A stretch of 64,000 nt of DNA from Ramlibacter terrae (GCA_013127575.1 CP053418.1:2356001-2420000); one strand, 5' to 3'. Numbered from the stretch's first letter, positions 10,314-22,981 are shown. Numbers and translations are program-made. The notes: generated from the letters alone by a model not told the origin.

Positions 10314-10874
10314 ATGGCCAGTGAAGAAATCCACCACCACCGCGGCCGCGTGCTGGAAGGCATGGCGCGCGCGGTCGCCGACCAGGGCTATGCGGACACG
10401 ACCATCGCCGACATCGTGCGCGAGGCGAGCGTGTCGCGCCGCACCTTCTACGAGCACTTCGCCGGCAAGGCGGAATGCCTGGTGGCGCTGTATGAAGCGG
10501 CGAGCCACAACGCGCTGAAGGTGCTGCGCGACGCCATCGATCCGGCGCACGACTGGGAGGAGCAGGTGGAGCGCGCGCTGGGTGCCTACCTCGGCTGCAT
10601 GGCAGCCAACCCGGTGCTGATGCGCACGCTGTTCATCGAGATCCTCGGTCTCGGCGCGGAAGGCCTGGCCGCGCGGCGCCGCGTGAACCAGGAGATCGCC
10701 GACTACATGCTGGGGGTGGTGGGGTCGGAGCGCGTCACGCCGGAGATGGCAATGGCCGTCGTCGGAGGCATCCACGAGCTGGTGCTGCAGGCCATCGAGG
10801 ACGGCCGGGTGACTGAACTGCCGGAACTGACGGTGACCGCGACCGCGCTGGTGAAGGCGGTGGCGCACCGCTGA
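10314..10874 (+). CDS. TetR/AcrR family transcriptional regulator
   Basis: The N-terminal helix-turn-helix is clear: GYADTTIADIVREASVSRRT followed by FYEHFAGKAECLVALYEAAS, the usual TetR signature. The C-terminal ligand-binding part is all helical and 187 residues is normal. The gene is intact. ATG at 10314 was preferred to the upstream in-frame ATG because the HTH starts at the usual distance and the operator would otherwise be coding. Likely an autorepressor using the palindromes just upstream. Confidence 0.93.
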   Translation: MASEEIHHHRGRVLEGMARAVADQGYADTTIADIVREASVSRRTFYEHFAGKAECLVALYEAASHNALKVLRDAIDPAHDWEEQVERALGAYLGCMAANPVLMRTLFIEILGLGAEGLAARRRVNQEIADYMLGVVGSERVTPEMAMAVVGGIHELVLQAIEDGRVTELPELTVTATALVKAVAHR

Positions 10875-10875
10875 A

Positions 10876-10900
10876 CGAAAAAGCGGCCCCGCAGGGCCGC
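10876..10900 (-). terminator. Terminator between tetR and hppA (convergent)
   Basis: The arms GCGGCCC (10883-10889) and GGGCCGC (10894-10900) enclose a 4-base loop. On the minus strand the hairpin is followed by a T run, so it mainly terminates hppA. Confidence 0.8.
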
Positions 10901-10919
10901 CTTCCTTGGTGCTGGTCGG

Positions 10920-12986
10920 TCAGCTGTGGAACTTCACCACGAGCGGCACGATCAGCAGCGCCACGATGTTGATGATCTTGATCAGCGGGTTCACCGCCGG
11001 GCCCGCCGTGTCCTTGTAGGGATCGCCGACCGTGTCGCCGGTCACGGCAGCCTTGTGCGCTTCCGAGCCCTTGCCGCCATGGTGGCCGTCTTCGATGTAC
11101 TTCTTGGCGTTGTCCCGGCGCCGCCGCCCGTGCACATCGAGATGGCGACGAACAGGCCCGTGACGATCGTTCCCATCAGCAGGCCGCCCAGCGCCTTCGG
11201 GCCGAGCAGCAGGCCGACCAGCACCGGCACCACAACCGGCAGCAGCGACGGGATCATCATTTCCTTGATGGCCGCCTTGGTCAGCATGTCGACGGCCACG
11301 CCGTACTCGGGCTTGCCCGTGCCGTCCATGATGCCCTTGATGTCGCGGAACTGGCGGCGCACTTCGACCACCACCGCACCGGCGGCGCGGCCGACCGCTT
11401 CCATCGCCATCGCGCCGAACAGGTAGGGGATCAGGCCGCCGATGAAGAGGCCGATGATCACCATCGGGTCCGACAGGTCGAACGTGATCTGCCGGCCGTA
11501 GCTCTCCAGCTTGTGGGTGTAGTCGGCGAACAGCACCAGCGCGGCGAGGCCGGCGGAGCCGATGGCGTAGCCCTTGGTCACGGCCTTGGTCGTGTTGCCC
11601 ACGGCGTCGAGCGGATCGGTGATGTCGCGCACGCTGGACGGCAGCTCGGCCATCTCGGCGATGCCGCCGGCGTTGTCGGTGATGGGACCGTAGGCGTCGA
11701 GCGCCACCACGATGCCGGCCATGCTCAGCATGGACGTCGCGGCGATGGCGATGCCGTAGAGGCCCGCCAGCCAGTACGAAGCCAGGATGGCGGCGCAGAC
11801 GAACAGCACCGGCCAGGCGGTGGAACGCATCGACACGCCGAGGCCGGCGATGATGTTGGTGCCGTGGCCGGTGGTGGAGGCTTGCGCGATGTGCTGCACC
11901 GGCGAGTACTGCGTGCCGGTGTAGAACTCGGTGATCCAGACCAGCGCGCCGGTCAGCACCAGGCCCACCACGCAGGCGCCGAACAGGCGCATCTGCGAGC
12001 CGGTGGACGTGACGGCGTTGTCCGGCATGATCCAGACGGTGACGAAGTAGAAGGCGACGAGCGAGAGCACGCCGGCGATGGCCAGGCCCTTGTACAGGGC
12101 GGGCATCACGTTCTTCATGCCGGGCGAGGCCTTGACGAAGAAGCAGCCGATGATCGACGCGATGATCGACACGCCGCCCAGCGCCAGCGGGTAGAGCACC
12201 GCGTTGGTCTTGGCGCCGGCGATCAGCAGGGCGCCCAGCACCATGGTCGCGATCAGCGTCACCGCATAGGTCTCGAACAGGTCGGCGGCCATGCCGGCGC
12301 AGTCGCCGACGTTGTCGCCCACGTTGTCGGCGATCACGGCCGGGTTGCGCGGGTCGTCTTCGGGAATGCCCGCTTCGACCTTGCCCACCAGGTCGGCGCC
12401 GACGTCGGCGCCCTTGGTGAAGATGCCGCCGCCGAGGCGCGCGAAGATGGAGATCAGCGACGAGCCGAAGGCGAAGCCGATCAGCGGGTTCAGCAGCGCG
12501 GCCAGGTTGCGGTCGGGCGTGAGGTTGCCGTTGCCCACGGGGAACCAGTAGAAGGCCGTGACGCCGAGCAGGCCGAGGCCGACCACCAGCATGCCGGTGA
12601 TGGCGCCGCCGCGGAAGGCGACGTCGAGCGCCGGGCCGATGCCGCGCGTGGCGGGTTCGGGCCGTGCGCACGTTGGCGCGCACCGAGACGTTCATGCCGA
12701 TGAAGCCGCAGGCGCCGGAGAGCACGGCGCCGATGATGAAGCCGATGGCCGTCTTGCCGTCGAGGAACACGCCGATCAGGATGGCGAGCACCACGCCGAC
12801 GATGGCGATGGTCTTGTATTGCCGCGCCGGGTAGGCCGCCGCGCCGGCCTGGATGGCCCCCGCGATCTCCTGCATGCGGGCGTTGCCCGCGTCCTGGCTC
12901 AGGATCCAGCTGCGGGCCCAGAAGCCATAGGCGACGGCCGCGAGGCCGCAGACGAGCGCCAGAATCAGCGCCGAGTTGCCGGTCAT
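10920..12986 (-). CDS. hppA: Membrane-bound H+-translocating pyrophosphatase
   Basis: This integral membrane enzyme (about 16 helices) couples pyrophosphate hydrolysis to ion pumping. Family motifs seen: [20 protein letters not shown] (substrate loop), [37 protein letters not shown], and [13 protein letters not shown] near the C-terminus. At the site that separates potassium-dependent from independent enzymes it has GNTTKA (Lys), which points to the K+-independent proton-pumping type. Breaks near 11115 and 12660 are CCWGG sites. Rebuilt length is about 689 residues. Confidence 0.95.
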   Translation of the reverse strand: MTGNSALILALVCGLAAVAYGFWARSWILSQDAGNARMQEIAGAIQAGAAAYPARQYKTIAIVGVVLAILIGVFLDGKTAIGFIIGAVLSGACGFIGMNVSVRANVRTARTRHARHRPGARRRLPRRRHHRHAGGRPRPARRHGLLLVPRGQRQPHARPQPGRAAEPADRLRLRLVADLHLRAPRRRHLHQGRRRRRRPGGQGRSGHSRRRPAQPGRDRRQRGRQRRRLRRHGRRPVRDLCGDADRDHGAGRPADRRRQDQRGALPAGAGRRVDHRVDHRLLLRQGLARHEERDARPVQGPGHRRRALARRLLLRHRLDHAGQRRHVHRLADAPVRRLRGGPGADRRAGLDHRVLHRHAVLAGAAHRASLHHRPRHQHHRRPRRVDAFHRLAGAVRLRRHPGFVLAGGPLRHRHRRDVHAEHGRHRGGARRLRSHHRQRRRHRRDGRAAVQRARHHRSARRRGQHDQGRDQGLRHRLRRPRRAGAVRRLHPQAGELRPADHVRPVGPDGDHRPLHRRPDPLPVRRDGDGSGRPRRRCGGGRSAPPVPRHQGHHGRHGQARVRRGRRHADQGGHQGNDDPVAAAGCGAGAGRPAARPEGAGRPADGNDRHGPVRRHLDVHGRRRRDNAKKYIEDGHHGGKGSEAHKAAVTGDTVGDPYKDTAGPAVNPLIKIINIVALLIVPLVVKFHS

Positions 12987-13208
12987 CAAGTTCTCCTTCC
13001 GTTGCTGTGAGTCTTTGCGGTGGCAACGCGAGCGGTGCCACCGCTGCGTTGCTTCCTCGTGACTCCCACCCGGGAGGCGATTGGCCAACGGGCGGACTAT
13101 ACGAGGAAAGGCGTGAACAGATTCACGTCAGTCGGGGGAAAGCGACGCCTGCCAAACTAAAATCAGGGTTTCTCCCGATCTCCCGCTTTCATCCCTTAGA
13201 ACGAAACC
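12987..13208 (-). promoter_or_regulatory. Divergent hppA/ppa promoter region with structured hppA leader
   Basis: On the minus strand, just before hppA, a strong hairpin lies at 13017-13044: GCGGTGGCA and TGCCACCGC, 9 bp, 10-base loop. A competing hairpin uses GCAACGC and GCGTTGC flanking AGCGG/CCGCT. The two cannot form together. A short outer pair GAGTC/GACTC encloses both. A good ribosome site (GGAAGGAG on the minus strand) precedes the hppA ATG. No known riboswitch consensus was recognised. The ppa promoter must lie in the AT-richer part near 13150-13200. Confidence 0.5.
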
Positions 13209-13751
13209 ATGTCCCTCGACCTCGTCACCCCCGGCAAGAATGTTCCCGACTCGTTCAACGTGATCATCGAGATCCCGATGAACGCCGACCCCGTCAAGTA
13301 CGAAGTGGACAAGGAGACCGGCGCGATCTTCGTGGACCGCTTCATGTCCACGTCGATGCACTACCCGACCAACTACGGCTACGTGCCCAAGACCATCAGC
13401 GGCGACGGCGACCCGGTCGACGTGCTGGTGATCACGCCCGTGCCGCTGATCCCCGGCGTGGTCGTCACCTGCCGCCCGATCGGCATCCTGATGATGGAAG
13501 ACGAGGCCGGCCAGGACGCCAAGGTGCTGGCCGTCCCCACCGACAAGATCCCGGCGATCTACACGCAGTGGCAGAAGCCGGAAGACCTGAACCCGCTGCG
13601 GCTGAAGACCATCAGCCACTTCTTCGAGCACTACAAGGACACGGAGCCAGGCAAGTGGGTGAAGGTGCTGGGCTGGGAAGGCCCGGAGTCGGCCCGCAAG
13701 GAAGTGCTGGACGGGATCGAGGCGTACCAGAAGGCCAATCCGGGCAAGTAA
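13209..13751 (+). CDS. ppa: Inorganic pyrophosphatase (soluble, family I)
   Basis: Soluble PPase hydrolyses pyrophosphate to phosphate. The intact 180-residue protein shows the family I active-site residues: [19 protein letters not shown], the Tyr-rich [20 protein letters not shown] with the DGDPVD signature, and [14 protein letters not shown]. It lies divergent from hppA, so the cell has both an energy-conserving and a dissipating pyrophosphatase side by side. Confidence 0.97.
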   Translation: MSLDLVTPGKNVPDSFNVIIEIPMNADPVKYEVDKETGAIFVDRFMSTSMHYPTNYGYVPKTISGDGDPVDVLVITPVPLIPGVVVTCRPIGILMMEDEAGQDAKVLAVPTDKIPAIYTQWQKPEDLNPLRLKTISHFFEHYKDTEPGKWVKVLGWEGPESARKEVLDGIEAYQKANPGK

Positions 13752-13771
13752 GCAGCGGGCTGAGCAGAGAG

Positions 13772-13833
13772 CTGTCATCCCCGGGCTCGACCCGGGACCC
13801 ATGCCTGTTCGCGCGCCGGCGCTGGATTGCGGG

Positions 13834-13856
<23 letters not shown>
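13772..13856. repeat. REP-like palindromic repeats (two units)
   Basis: Two palindromes lie in tandem: CCCGGGCTCGACCCGGG near 13781 and GCGGGTCAAGCCCGC near 13838, joined by a spacer. The second unit, including the flanking TGGATT and AATGACAA, recurs at 15387-15420. These are dispersed intergenic palindromes of the kind common in proteobacterial chromosomes. They sit at the 3' ends of both ppa and the downstream minus-strand gene. Confidence 0.75.
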
Positions 13857-15370
<1,514 letters not shown>

Positions 15371-15386
15371 TCACGCTGCGTGGCCG

Positions 15387-15420
15387 TCGCTGGATTGCGG
15401 GTCGAGCCCGCAATGACAAG
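15387..15420. repeat. REP-like palindromic repeat (single unit)
   Basis: Contains GCGGGTCGAGCCCGC with the same TGGATT and AATGACAA flanks as the copy near 13838. It lies between glnB (+) and the LOG gene (-), i.e. at two 3' ends, where it could act as a bidirectional terminator. Confidence 0.75.
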
Positions 15421-15428
15421 GGTGTGGT

Positions 15429-16018
15429 TCAGATCTTCGACACGTCCATCCGCTGCGCGGGCCGGATCCCCGCCACCAGCCGCTGCAGCACCTCGTCGGC
15501 CTCGCTGCCGATCGTCAGCAGGTCCAGCATCGCTTCGGTCATGAAGCCGTGCAGCACGCCCTGCCGCAGGAAGTCCACCAGTCCCGCGTAGTAGCCGCCG
15601 CTGTCGAGCAGCCCGACGGGCTTGTCGTGGAACGACAGCTGGCGCCACGTCCAGGCCTCGAAGAATTCCTCGAAGGTGCCGATGCCGCCGGGCAGGGCGA
15701 GGAAGGCGTCGGCCCGCTCGGCCATAAGGCTCTTGCGCTCGTGCATGTTCTCGACCACGTGCAGTTCGGTGCAATCGCGCTTGGCCCATTCGCGTTCGAC
15801 CATCGAGCGCGGGATGATGCCCACGACGCTGGCGCCAGCGGCGAGCGCCGCATCCGCCAGCACGCCCATCAGGCCGTTGTTGCCGCCGCCGTAGACGAGC
15901 TGGCCGCCGCGCTCGCCGATCCGGTGCCGACGCGGGTGGCGGCCGCGGCGAAGGCGGGGTCGGTGCCCGGCCGGGAACCACAGTAGACGCAGATGGAAAA
16001 GGCGGCAGAAACAGGCAT
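15429..16018 (-). CDS. LOG family protein (cytokinin riboside 5'-monophosphate phosphoribohydrolase-like)
   Basis: The protein has the Rossmann-like LOG fold with ICVYCGSRPG at the N-terminus, the nucleotide-binding VYGGGNNGLMGVLADAAL, and the hallmark PGGIGTFEEFFEAWTW catalytic motif. Such enzymes release the base from N6-modified AMP or act on nucleotide monophosphates. One break near 15915 fits CCAGG. Rebuilt length is about 197 residues, normal. It stands alone between a REP repeat and the RDD operon end. Confidence 0.9.
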
Positions 16019-16043
16019 GCCCTGATTCTCGCCGAGGCGCGCG

Positions 16044-16531
16044 TCAGGCCGCGTCGACCAGCCGCGTGCCCGCCCACGCGTCGTGCCAGAACTGGCGCTG
16101 CGGATGGAACCGGCTGAGCAGCGCCCAGAACACGACCCAGCCGAAGAACACGACGGCGATCTCCCAGCGCTGCAGGTGCCCGCCCTGCGCCACGGCCAGC
16201 GGCGGCAGCACCCACATCGAACAGTAGACGTAGCGCAACGCCGCGCGCGCCAGCGTCACGCGGCGGCCATGCCGGTCGACCATGCGGATGCGCCGGTCTT
16301 CATGGGCAGGGTCTGTCCCTTGGACCAGCACCAGGTGCAGTAGACGCCCATGGCCAGCGCGACGAAGGCGGCCAGCCCCTCGCGGTGCTCGAGCGCGTGG
16401 CGCATCTGCGTGGCGACGGAGAAGACCAGCGCGGCAACCAGGGCGACGGCGAACAGCAGCAGCGACTCGTAGAGCCAGCAGGCCATCCGGCGCCCCGGGC
16501 CGGGCGCGACCATCGAAACCGGCGCGTTCAA
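16044..16531 (-). CDS. RDD family membrane protein
   Basis: A small integral membrane protein with RDD features: GRRMACWLYESLLLFAVALV in the first helix region, an internal CTWCWSKGQTLPMKTWRIRM segment when the frame is restored, and a C-terminal helix IAVVFFGWVVFWALLSRF followed by HDAWAGTRLV. The TTG start overlaps the stop of the DUF3106 gene (TTGA). One break near 16275 is a lost CCTGG. It is the last gene of the sigma factor operon. Its function is unknown. Confidence 0.85.
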
Positions 16532-17186
16532 CGCTGCACGGGCGCCGGGGCGGGCGGCGGCGGGACGTTGGCTTCGACGGCCGCCGTGCCGGCGATGCGC
16601 GGCGTGCGGGCGTTCGGCTTGGCGGCCTGCGCCTCCCTCGGGCGGCTTGGCCAGCTTGAGCTTGGGCTCGGGCTGCACGGCGGCGGCCGTCGGCGGCGCC
16701 GGCGGCTTGGCGGCGCGGGCGCCGGCGGCGAGCTTGCGCTTTTCTTCCGCGGGCAGGGCCTGGTAGGCCTCCCACTTGGCTTTCTTGTCGTCGGGCGGAA
16801 CGGCCTGCGATTCGGCGAAGTTCATGCGCGCCTGGGTGCGTTGCTGCGGCGAAAGCGCGGCCCACTCGGCCATGCGGCTGTGCAGCCGGGCCTGTTCGGG
16901 CGGGGGCATGGTGGGGTAGTTGGCCGACAGGGCCAGCCACTTGCGCTTGTGCGCTTCGCTCAGCCTGCTCCAGCTGCCGGTGAGCGGCGCCAGCGCGGCC
17001 TGCTGCGGCGGCGTGAGCTCGGCCCGGTGGGCGTGGATTCCGGCTTGGGGACGCGCTTGGGTGCGGCCTGCACCGCCGCCGCCGGCTGGGCTGGCGTGGA
17101 CTGCGCCACCGCTTCGGAGGCGGCGCCGGCGCACGCGCACCACGCGAGCAGGCCGGCTGCGCGCCAGAGAGGGAGCCGCGGTTCAT
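16528..17186 (-). CDS. DUF3106 domain protein
   Basis: Begins with a signal-like segment (rebuilt GLLAWCACAGAASEAVAQS), a proline/alanine-rich linker, then the DUF3106 core with repeated short helical motifs: LTPPQQAALAPLTGSWSRLS, KRKWLALSANYPTMPPPEQA, ALSPQQRTQARMNFAESQ. The C-terminal third is Lys/Pro-rich. Several breaks occur in low-complexity parts. It overlaps both neighbours by 4 bases. In related genomes DUF3106 proteins are found beside sigma factor and DUF3619 genes, as here. Its biochemical role is unknown. Confidence 0.8.
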
Positions 17187-17605
17187 TCGCGGCCCGATTG
17201 CTTCAGGAACTGCAGGAAGCCCGGATCGGCGTAGGCCGCCGGCGGGAGGTCGTCGGTGAGCAGGGCGGCGTCGACTTCGGCGATCTCGCTGGCGCGGCGC
17301 TCGGCCGGAAGCTGTGGATGAGCACGAGCCCGGCCACGAGCGCCACCGGGGGCAGCACGGAGCCGATGCGCGTCCAGAGGCTGAAGCGTTCGCCGCCGAG
17401 CGTGGCGGCGCCGCCCCGTTGCCGAGGACGGCGGGCGCGGCGGCGGGTTGCTTGCGCACCTGCAGGGCGCGCACGCGGGCGGCGCGCAGCCGCTCGCTCA
17501 CGTCGTAGGGCAGGTCTTCGGTGCTGTCCGCAAGGCGGACGGCCACCGCGCGGCCGAACGGGTCGGCGTGATCTGGGCACGCTGTGGGTTCGTGGTGGTG
17601 GTCAT
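17183..17605 (-). CDS. DUF3619 membrane protein, likely anti-sigma-type partner
   Basis: The rebuilt protein has a soluble N-terminal part (STEDLPYDVSERLRAARVRAL), one membrane helix (VLPPVALVAGLVLIHSF) and a short C-terminal tail (FLQFLKQSGRE). Breaks near 17565 and 17305 are CCAGG sites and one near 17410 is unclear. The gene follows the ECF sigma gene with ATGA overlap. A soluble N-terminus plus one helix encoded directly after an ECF sigma factor is the layout of an anti-sigma factor, but that role is inferred only. Confidence 0.75.
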
Positions 17606-18168
17606 AGTGTGATTCCCTTTGCCTTCAGCGCCTTGCCGAGGGCCTGGACCGCCCGTGAGCAGTGTGTCTTGACACTGCCTTCCGAGCAGCCCATGGCCGC
17701 CGCCGTCTCGGCGACGTCCATCTCCTCCCAGTAACGCATCAAAAACGCTTCGCGTTGACGGGCGGGCAATTCCATGATTTCGGTTTCGATCTCTCGCAGG
17801 ATCTGTGCCCGGCGGGTGGCGTCCTCCGCGCTCTCCACCTGCTGGGTGTCGGCCGCGCCCGCAAAGTTCTCCAGCAGGTCGAAATCGCCGTCGTCGGACG
17901 CCGATTCGAAGTCGCTGAGGTTGGAAAACAACGCATTGCGCGTCTTCTGCCGCCGGAACCAGTCGAGCGTGGAGTTCGAGAGGATGCGCTGGAACAGCAT
18001 CGGCAACTCGGCGGCCGGCTTGTCGCCGTAGTGCTCGGCGAGTTTCATCATGCTGTCCTGCACGATGTCGAGCGCCGCCTCGGCGTCGCGCACGTGGTAG
18101 ACGCTGCGCTTGAAGGCCCGCTTCTCCACGCCCTTGAGGAAGTCGGAGAGTTCGCGTTCGGTGGCCAA
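17602..18168 (-). CDS. ECF-type RNA polymerase sigma factor
   Basis: An intact 188-residue sigma-70 family protein. Region 2 reads AEAALDIVQDSMMKLAEHYG followed by LFQRILSNSTLDWFRRQKTR. An acidic linker of about 40 residues (DFESASDDGDFDLLENF) separates it from region 4 with the HTH (LPARQREAFLMRYWEEMD, VAETAAAMGCSEGSVKTHCS). It leads an operon with DUF3619, DUF3106 and RDD genes on the minus strand. Unusual is the long acidic linker. Likely an envelope-stress sigma factor with its membrane partner. Confidence 0.93.
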   Translation of the reverse strand: MATERELSDFLKGVEKRAFKRSVYHVRDAEAALDIVQDSMMKLAEHYGDKPAAELPMLFQRILSNSTLDWFRRQKTRNALFSNLSDFESASDDGDFDLLENFAGAADTQQVESAEDATRRAQILREIETEIMELPARQREAFLMRYWEEMDVAETAAAMGCSEGSVKTHCSRAVQALGKALKAKGITL

Positions 18169-18247
18169 GGAAAGTCGGTGGGGACGGTCGGGGTAGCCCG
18201 AAATTATGGCACCCGGCGCGCTGCGGATGGGCAGGGGCTTGCTGCAG

Positions 18248-18406
18248 TGCGATAATGCGGCTGCAAGTCAAAAGGCAAACGAGTCCGGATCCGGTGGTGC
18301 AACCGCCTGCCCATGGTCCGAGGTTCTAAGTCCCGACACAGCTTCACGAGAGCGTGTGAAGGGGCACCCCAAGGTTCTCGCTTCGAAACCCGAAAGGTTG
18401 ATCAAC
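18248..18406 (+). promoter_or_regulatory. ilvB promoter and long 5' leader
   Basis: An extended -10 element TGC-GATAAT lies at 18248-18256 and there is no good -35. The predicted transcript has about 145 untranslated bases before the ilvB ATG at 18407. The leader holds pairing segments such as GGTTG...CAACC and GGGCACCCC but no short leader ORF rich in branched-chain codons that I could see. The type of control is unknown. Confidence 0.5.
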
Positions 18407-20180
18407 ATGGAAATCTCCCGTACGGAGCTCAGCTCCGCCGCCGCGGCCGCCTCCGGCCCCTCGCTCGAACTGCGCGGCGCCGAAATCCTCGTCAAGTCGC
18501 TCCAGGCCGAAGGTGTCAAGTACATCTGGGGCTACCCGGGCGGCTCCGTCCTGCACATCTACGACGCCCTGTACAAGCAGGACACGATGCAGCACGTGCT
18601 GGTGCGCCACGAACAGGCCGCCGTGCACGCCGCCGACGGCTATGCCCGCGCCACCGGCGAAGTCGGCGTGGCGATGGTGACGTCCGGCCCCGGCGTGACC
18701 AACGCCGTCACCGGCATCGCCACCGCGTACATGGACAGCATCCCGATGGTGATCATCACCGGGCAGGTCCCGACCGCCGCGATCGGCCTCGACGCCTTCC
18801 GGGAATGCGACACCGTCGGCATCACGCGCCCCATCGTCAAACACAACTTCCTCGGTCAAGGACGTGCGCACGCTGGCCGAGGTGATGAAGAAGGCCTTCC
18901 ACATCGCCCGCAGCGGCCGTCCCGGCCCGGTGGTGGTGGACATCCCGAAGGACGTCTCCTTCAACAAGACCGCCTACACCGGCCATCCCGACAAGGTCGA
19001 GATGCGCTCGTACAAGCCCGTGCACAAGGGCCACGGCGGCCAGCTGCGCAAGGCCGTGCAGCTGCTGCTGTCGGCGAAGCGTCCGTACATCTATGCCGGC
19101 GGCGGTGTGATCTGGCGAACGCCAGCGAGGAACTGCGCACGCTGGCCGACATGATGGGCGCGCCGTGCACGAACACGCTGATGGGGCTCGGCGCCATCTC
19201 GGGCACCGATCCCAAGTTCCTGGGCATGCTGGGCATGCACGGCACCATCGAGGCCAACAACGCGATGCAGAACTGCGACGTGCTGCTGGCCGTCGGCGCG
19301 CGCTTCGACGACCGCGTGATCGGCAACCCCAAGCACTTCGCCTCCAGCGAACGCAAGATCATCCACATCGACGTCGACCCGTCGAGCATCTCCAAGCGCG
19401 TCAAGGTCGACATCCCGATCGTCGGCGACGTCAGGACGTGCTGCGCGAGCTGATCGCCAACCTGCAGGAGTCGGACACCAAGGCCGATGCGCCGGCGCTG
19501 GCCGACTGGTGGAAGACCATCGAAGGCTGGCGGCAGCGCGACTGCCTGAAGTACGACCGCGGCAACAAGGACGTGATCAAGCCGCAGCACGTGATCGAGA
19601 CGCTGTGGAACATGACGAAGGACGTCGAGACCTACGTCACGTCCGACGTCGGCCAGCACCAGATGTGGGCCGCGCAGTTCTACAAGTTCCAGGAGCCGCG
19701 CCGCTGGATCAACTCCGGCGGCCTCGGCACCATGGGCGTCGGCATTCCTTACGCGATGGGCATCAAGCTGGCCAAGCCGGACGCCGAGGTGTACTGCATC
19801 ACCGGCGAAGGCTCGGTGCAGATGTGCATCCGGGAACTCTCCACCTGCTTCCAGTACAAGACGCCGATCAAGATCATCTCGCTGAACAACCGCTACCGGG
19901 CATGGTGCGCCAGTGGCAGCAGCTCGATTACGAAGGTCGCTACAGCCACAGCTACATGGACGCGCTGCCCGACTTCGTGAAGCTCGCCGAGGCGTATGGC
20001 CACGTCGGCATGCTGATCGAGCGCCCGGAAGACGTCGAGCCGGCGCTGCGCGAAGCGCGCAAGCTCAAGGACCGCACGGTGTTCATGGACTTCCGCACCG
20101 ACCCCACCGAAAACGTGTGGCCGATGGTGAAGGCGGGGCAGGGCATCACGGAGATGCTGCTGGGCAGCGAGGACCTTTGA
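18407..20180 (+). CDS. ilvB: Acetolactate synthase, catalytic (large) subunit
   Basis: Catalyses the ThDP-dependent first common step of valine, leucine and isoleucine synthesis. Motifs: YIWGYPGGSVLHIYDALY, the catalytic Glu in LVRHEQAAVHAADGYARAT, VGARFDDRVIGN, SGGLGTMGVGIPYAMG, and the ThDP motif GEGSVQMCIRELST. Four breaks (near 18853, 19113, 19432 and 19897) all vanish with CCWGG restored. Rebuilt length is about 591 residues. GEG rather than the more usual GDG starts the ThDP motif. First gene of ilvB-ilvN-ilvC. Confidence 0.96.
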
Positions 20181-21915
<1,735 letters not shown>

Positions 21916-21933
21916 GCGCACGCACGCGCAGCG

Positions 21934-21958
21934 AAGGCCGCCCCCGGGCGGCCTTTTT
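21934..21958 (+). terminator. Terminator after ilvC
   Basis: AAGGCCGCCC and GGGCGGCCTT are perfect 10-base arms with a 2-base loop and a T run. It ends the ilvBNC transcript before pssA. Confidence 0.9.
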
Positions 21959-21988
21959 GCTGCCTGCCGCAACCCTTACACTCGGACC

Positions 21989-22807
21989 ATGCACGACGGA
22001 CACGACACCCAGCCCGACGCCTTCACCGACGGCACGTTGCCGCGCAAGCGTCGCAAGGGCATCTACGTCCTGCCCAACCTCTTCACGCTGGCCGCGCTGT
22101 TCGGCGGCTTCTATGCGGTGGTGATGGCCATGAACGGCCGCTTCGACCTGGCCGCCGCCGGCGTGTTCTGCGCGATGGTGCTCGACAGCCTCGACGGCCG
22201 CGTCGCCCGCATGACCAACACGCAGAGCGCGTTCGGCGAACAGATGGATTCGCTGTCCGACATGGTGTCCTTCGGCGCAGCGCCCGCGCTGATCGCCTAC
22301 GAATGGTCGCTCAAGGGCCTCGGCCGCTGGGGGTGGATCGCCGCCTTCGTCTATTGCGCCTGCGCCGCGCTGCGCCTCGCGCGCTTCAACGTCAACACGG
22401 CCGTGGTCGACAAGCGCTACTTCCGGGGCCTGCCTTCGCCGGCGGCCGCCGCACTGGTGGCCGGCTTCATCTGGCTGATGACCGAATACGAAGTGAAGCC
22501 CTACGACGTCACGTGGATCATGTTCGGCCTCTCGCTCTATGCCGGCCTGACGATGGTGACCAACGTGCCGTTCTACAGCTTCAAGGACATCCAGATGAAG
22601 AAGAGCGTGCCCTTCGCCGTGATCGTGCTGATCGCGCTCGGCATCGCCGTCATCAACATCCATCCGCCGGTGGTGCTGTTCGCGATCTTCGTCGCGTATG
22701 GTCTCTCGGGCTACGTCATCTACGGCTGGCGCAAGGCCAAGGGGCAACGCGCCAGCATGATCAGTACCTCCACGGACGAGCCAGAGGAAAGTGGACTCCA
22801 CCGGTAG
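21989..22807 (+). CDS. pssA: CDP-diacylglycerol-serine O-phosphatidyltransferase
   Basis: Makes phosphatidylserine, the precursor of phosphatidylethanolamine, in the inner membrane. The CDP-alcohol phosphotransferase motif is complete: LDSLDGRVARMTNTQSAFGE followed by QMDSLSDMVSFG, providing the D-G-x2-A-R...G-x3-D-x3-D pattern. Several membrane helices follow, for example VIVLIALGIAVINI. The gene is intact, 272 residues. It sits between the ilv terminator and the leuA leader, a context also common in related betaproteobacteria (from memory). Confidence 0.95.
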   Translation: MHDGHDTQPDAFTDGTLPRKRRKGIYVLPNLFTLAALFGGFYAVVMAMNGRFDLAAAGVFCAMVLDSLDGRVARMTNTQSAFGEQMDSLSDMVSFGAAPALIAYEWSLKGLGRWGWIAAFVYCACAALRLARFNVNTAVVDKRYFRGLPSPAAAALVAGFIWLMTEYEVKPYDVTWIMFGLSLYAGLTMVTNVPFYSFKDIQMKKSVPFAVIVLIALGIAVINIHPPVVLFAIFVAYGLSGYVIYGWRKAKGQRASMISTSTDEPEESGLHR

Positions 22808-22828
22808 GGCTGTGATAAAGTGATCCAC

Positions 22829-22882
22829 ATGAACCGAATTGCGCTGGCCCTACTGCTATCTCCCCACGGGCGGAGACGGTAA
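22829..22882 (+). CDS. Leucine-rich leader peptide for leuA attenuation
   Basis: A 17-codon ORF reading MNRIALALLLSPHGRRR. It contains four Leu codons within five residues, two of them the rare CTA, in a genome where CTG/CTC prevail. It is followed 24 bases later by a terminator hairpin and then leuA. Ribosome stalling at these codons under low charged tRNA-Leu would favour antitermination. A weak promoter-like GATAAA lies a few bases upstream of the ORF. Confidence 0.8.
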   Translation: MNRIALALLLSPHGRRR

Positions 22883-22906
22883 AGCGCGCGCGCATTTTCC
22901 CAGTCG

Positions 22907-22940
22907 ACGGCCCGTTTGCACCTGCAGCGGGCCGTTTTTC
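22907..22940 (+). terminator. leuA attenuator terminator
   Basis: ACGGCCCG (22907-22914) pairs with CGGGCCGT (22928-22935), followed by a T run, between the leader peptide and the leuA start at 22982. Position and form fit a transcriptional attenuator. Confidence 0.82.
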
Positions 22941-22981
22941 ATTGGGGCTGCGGGTTTCCTGAACCACCACCGAGATCCACC

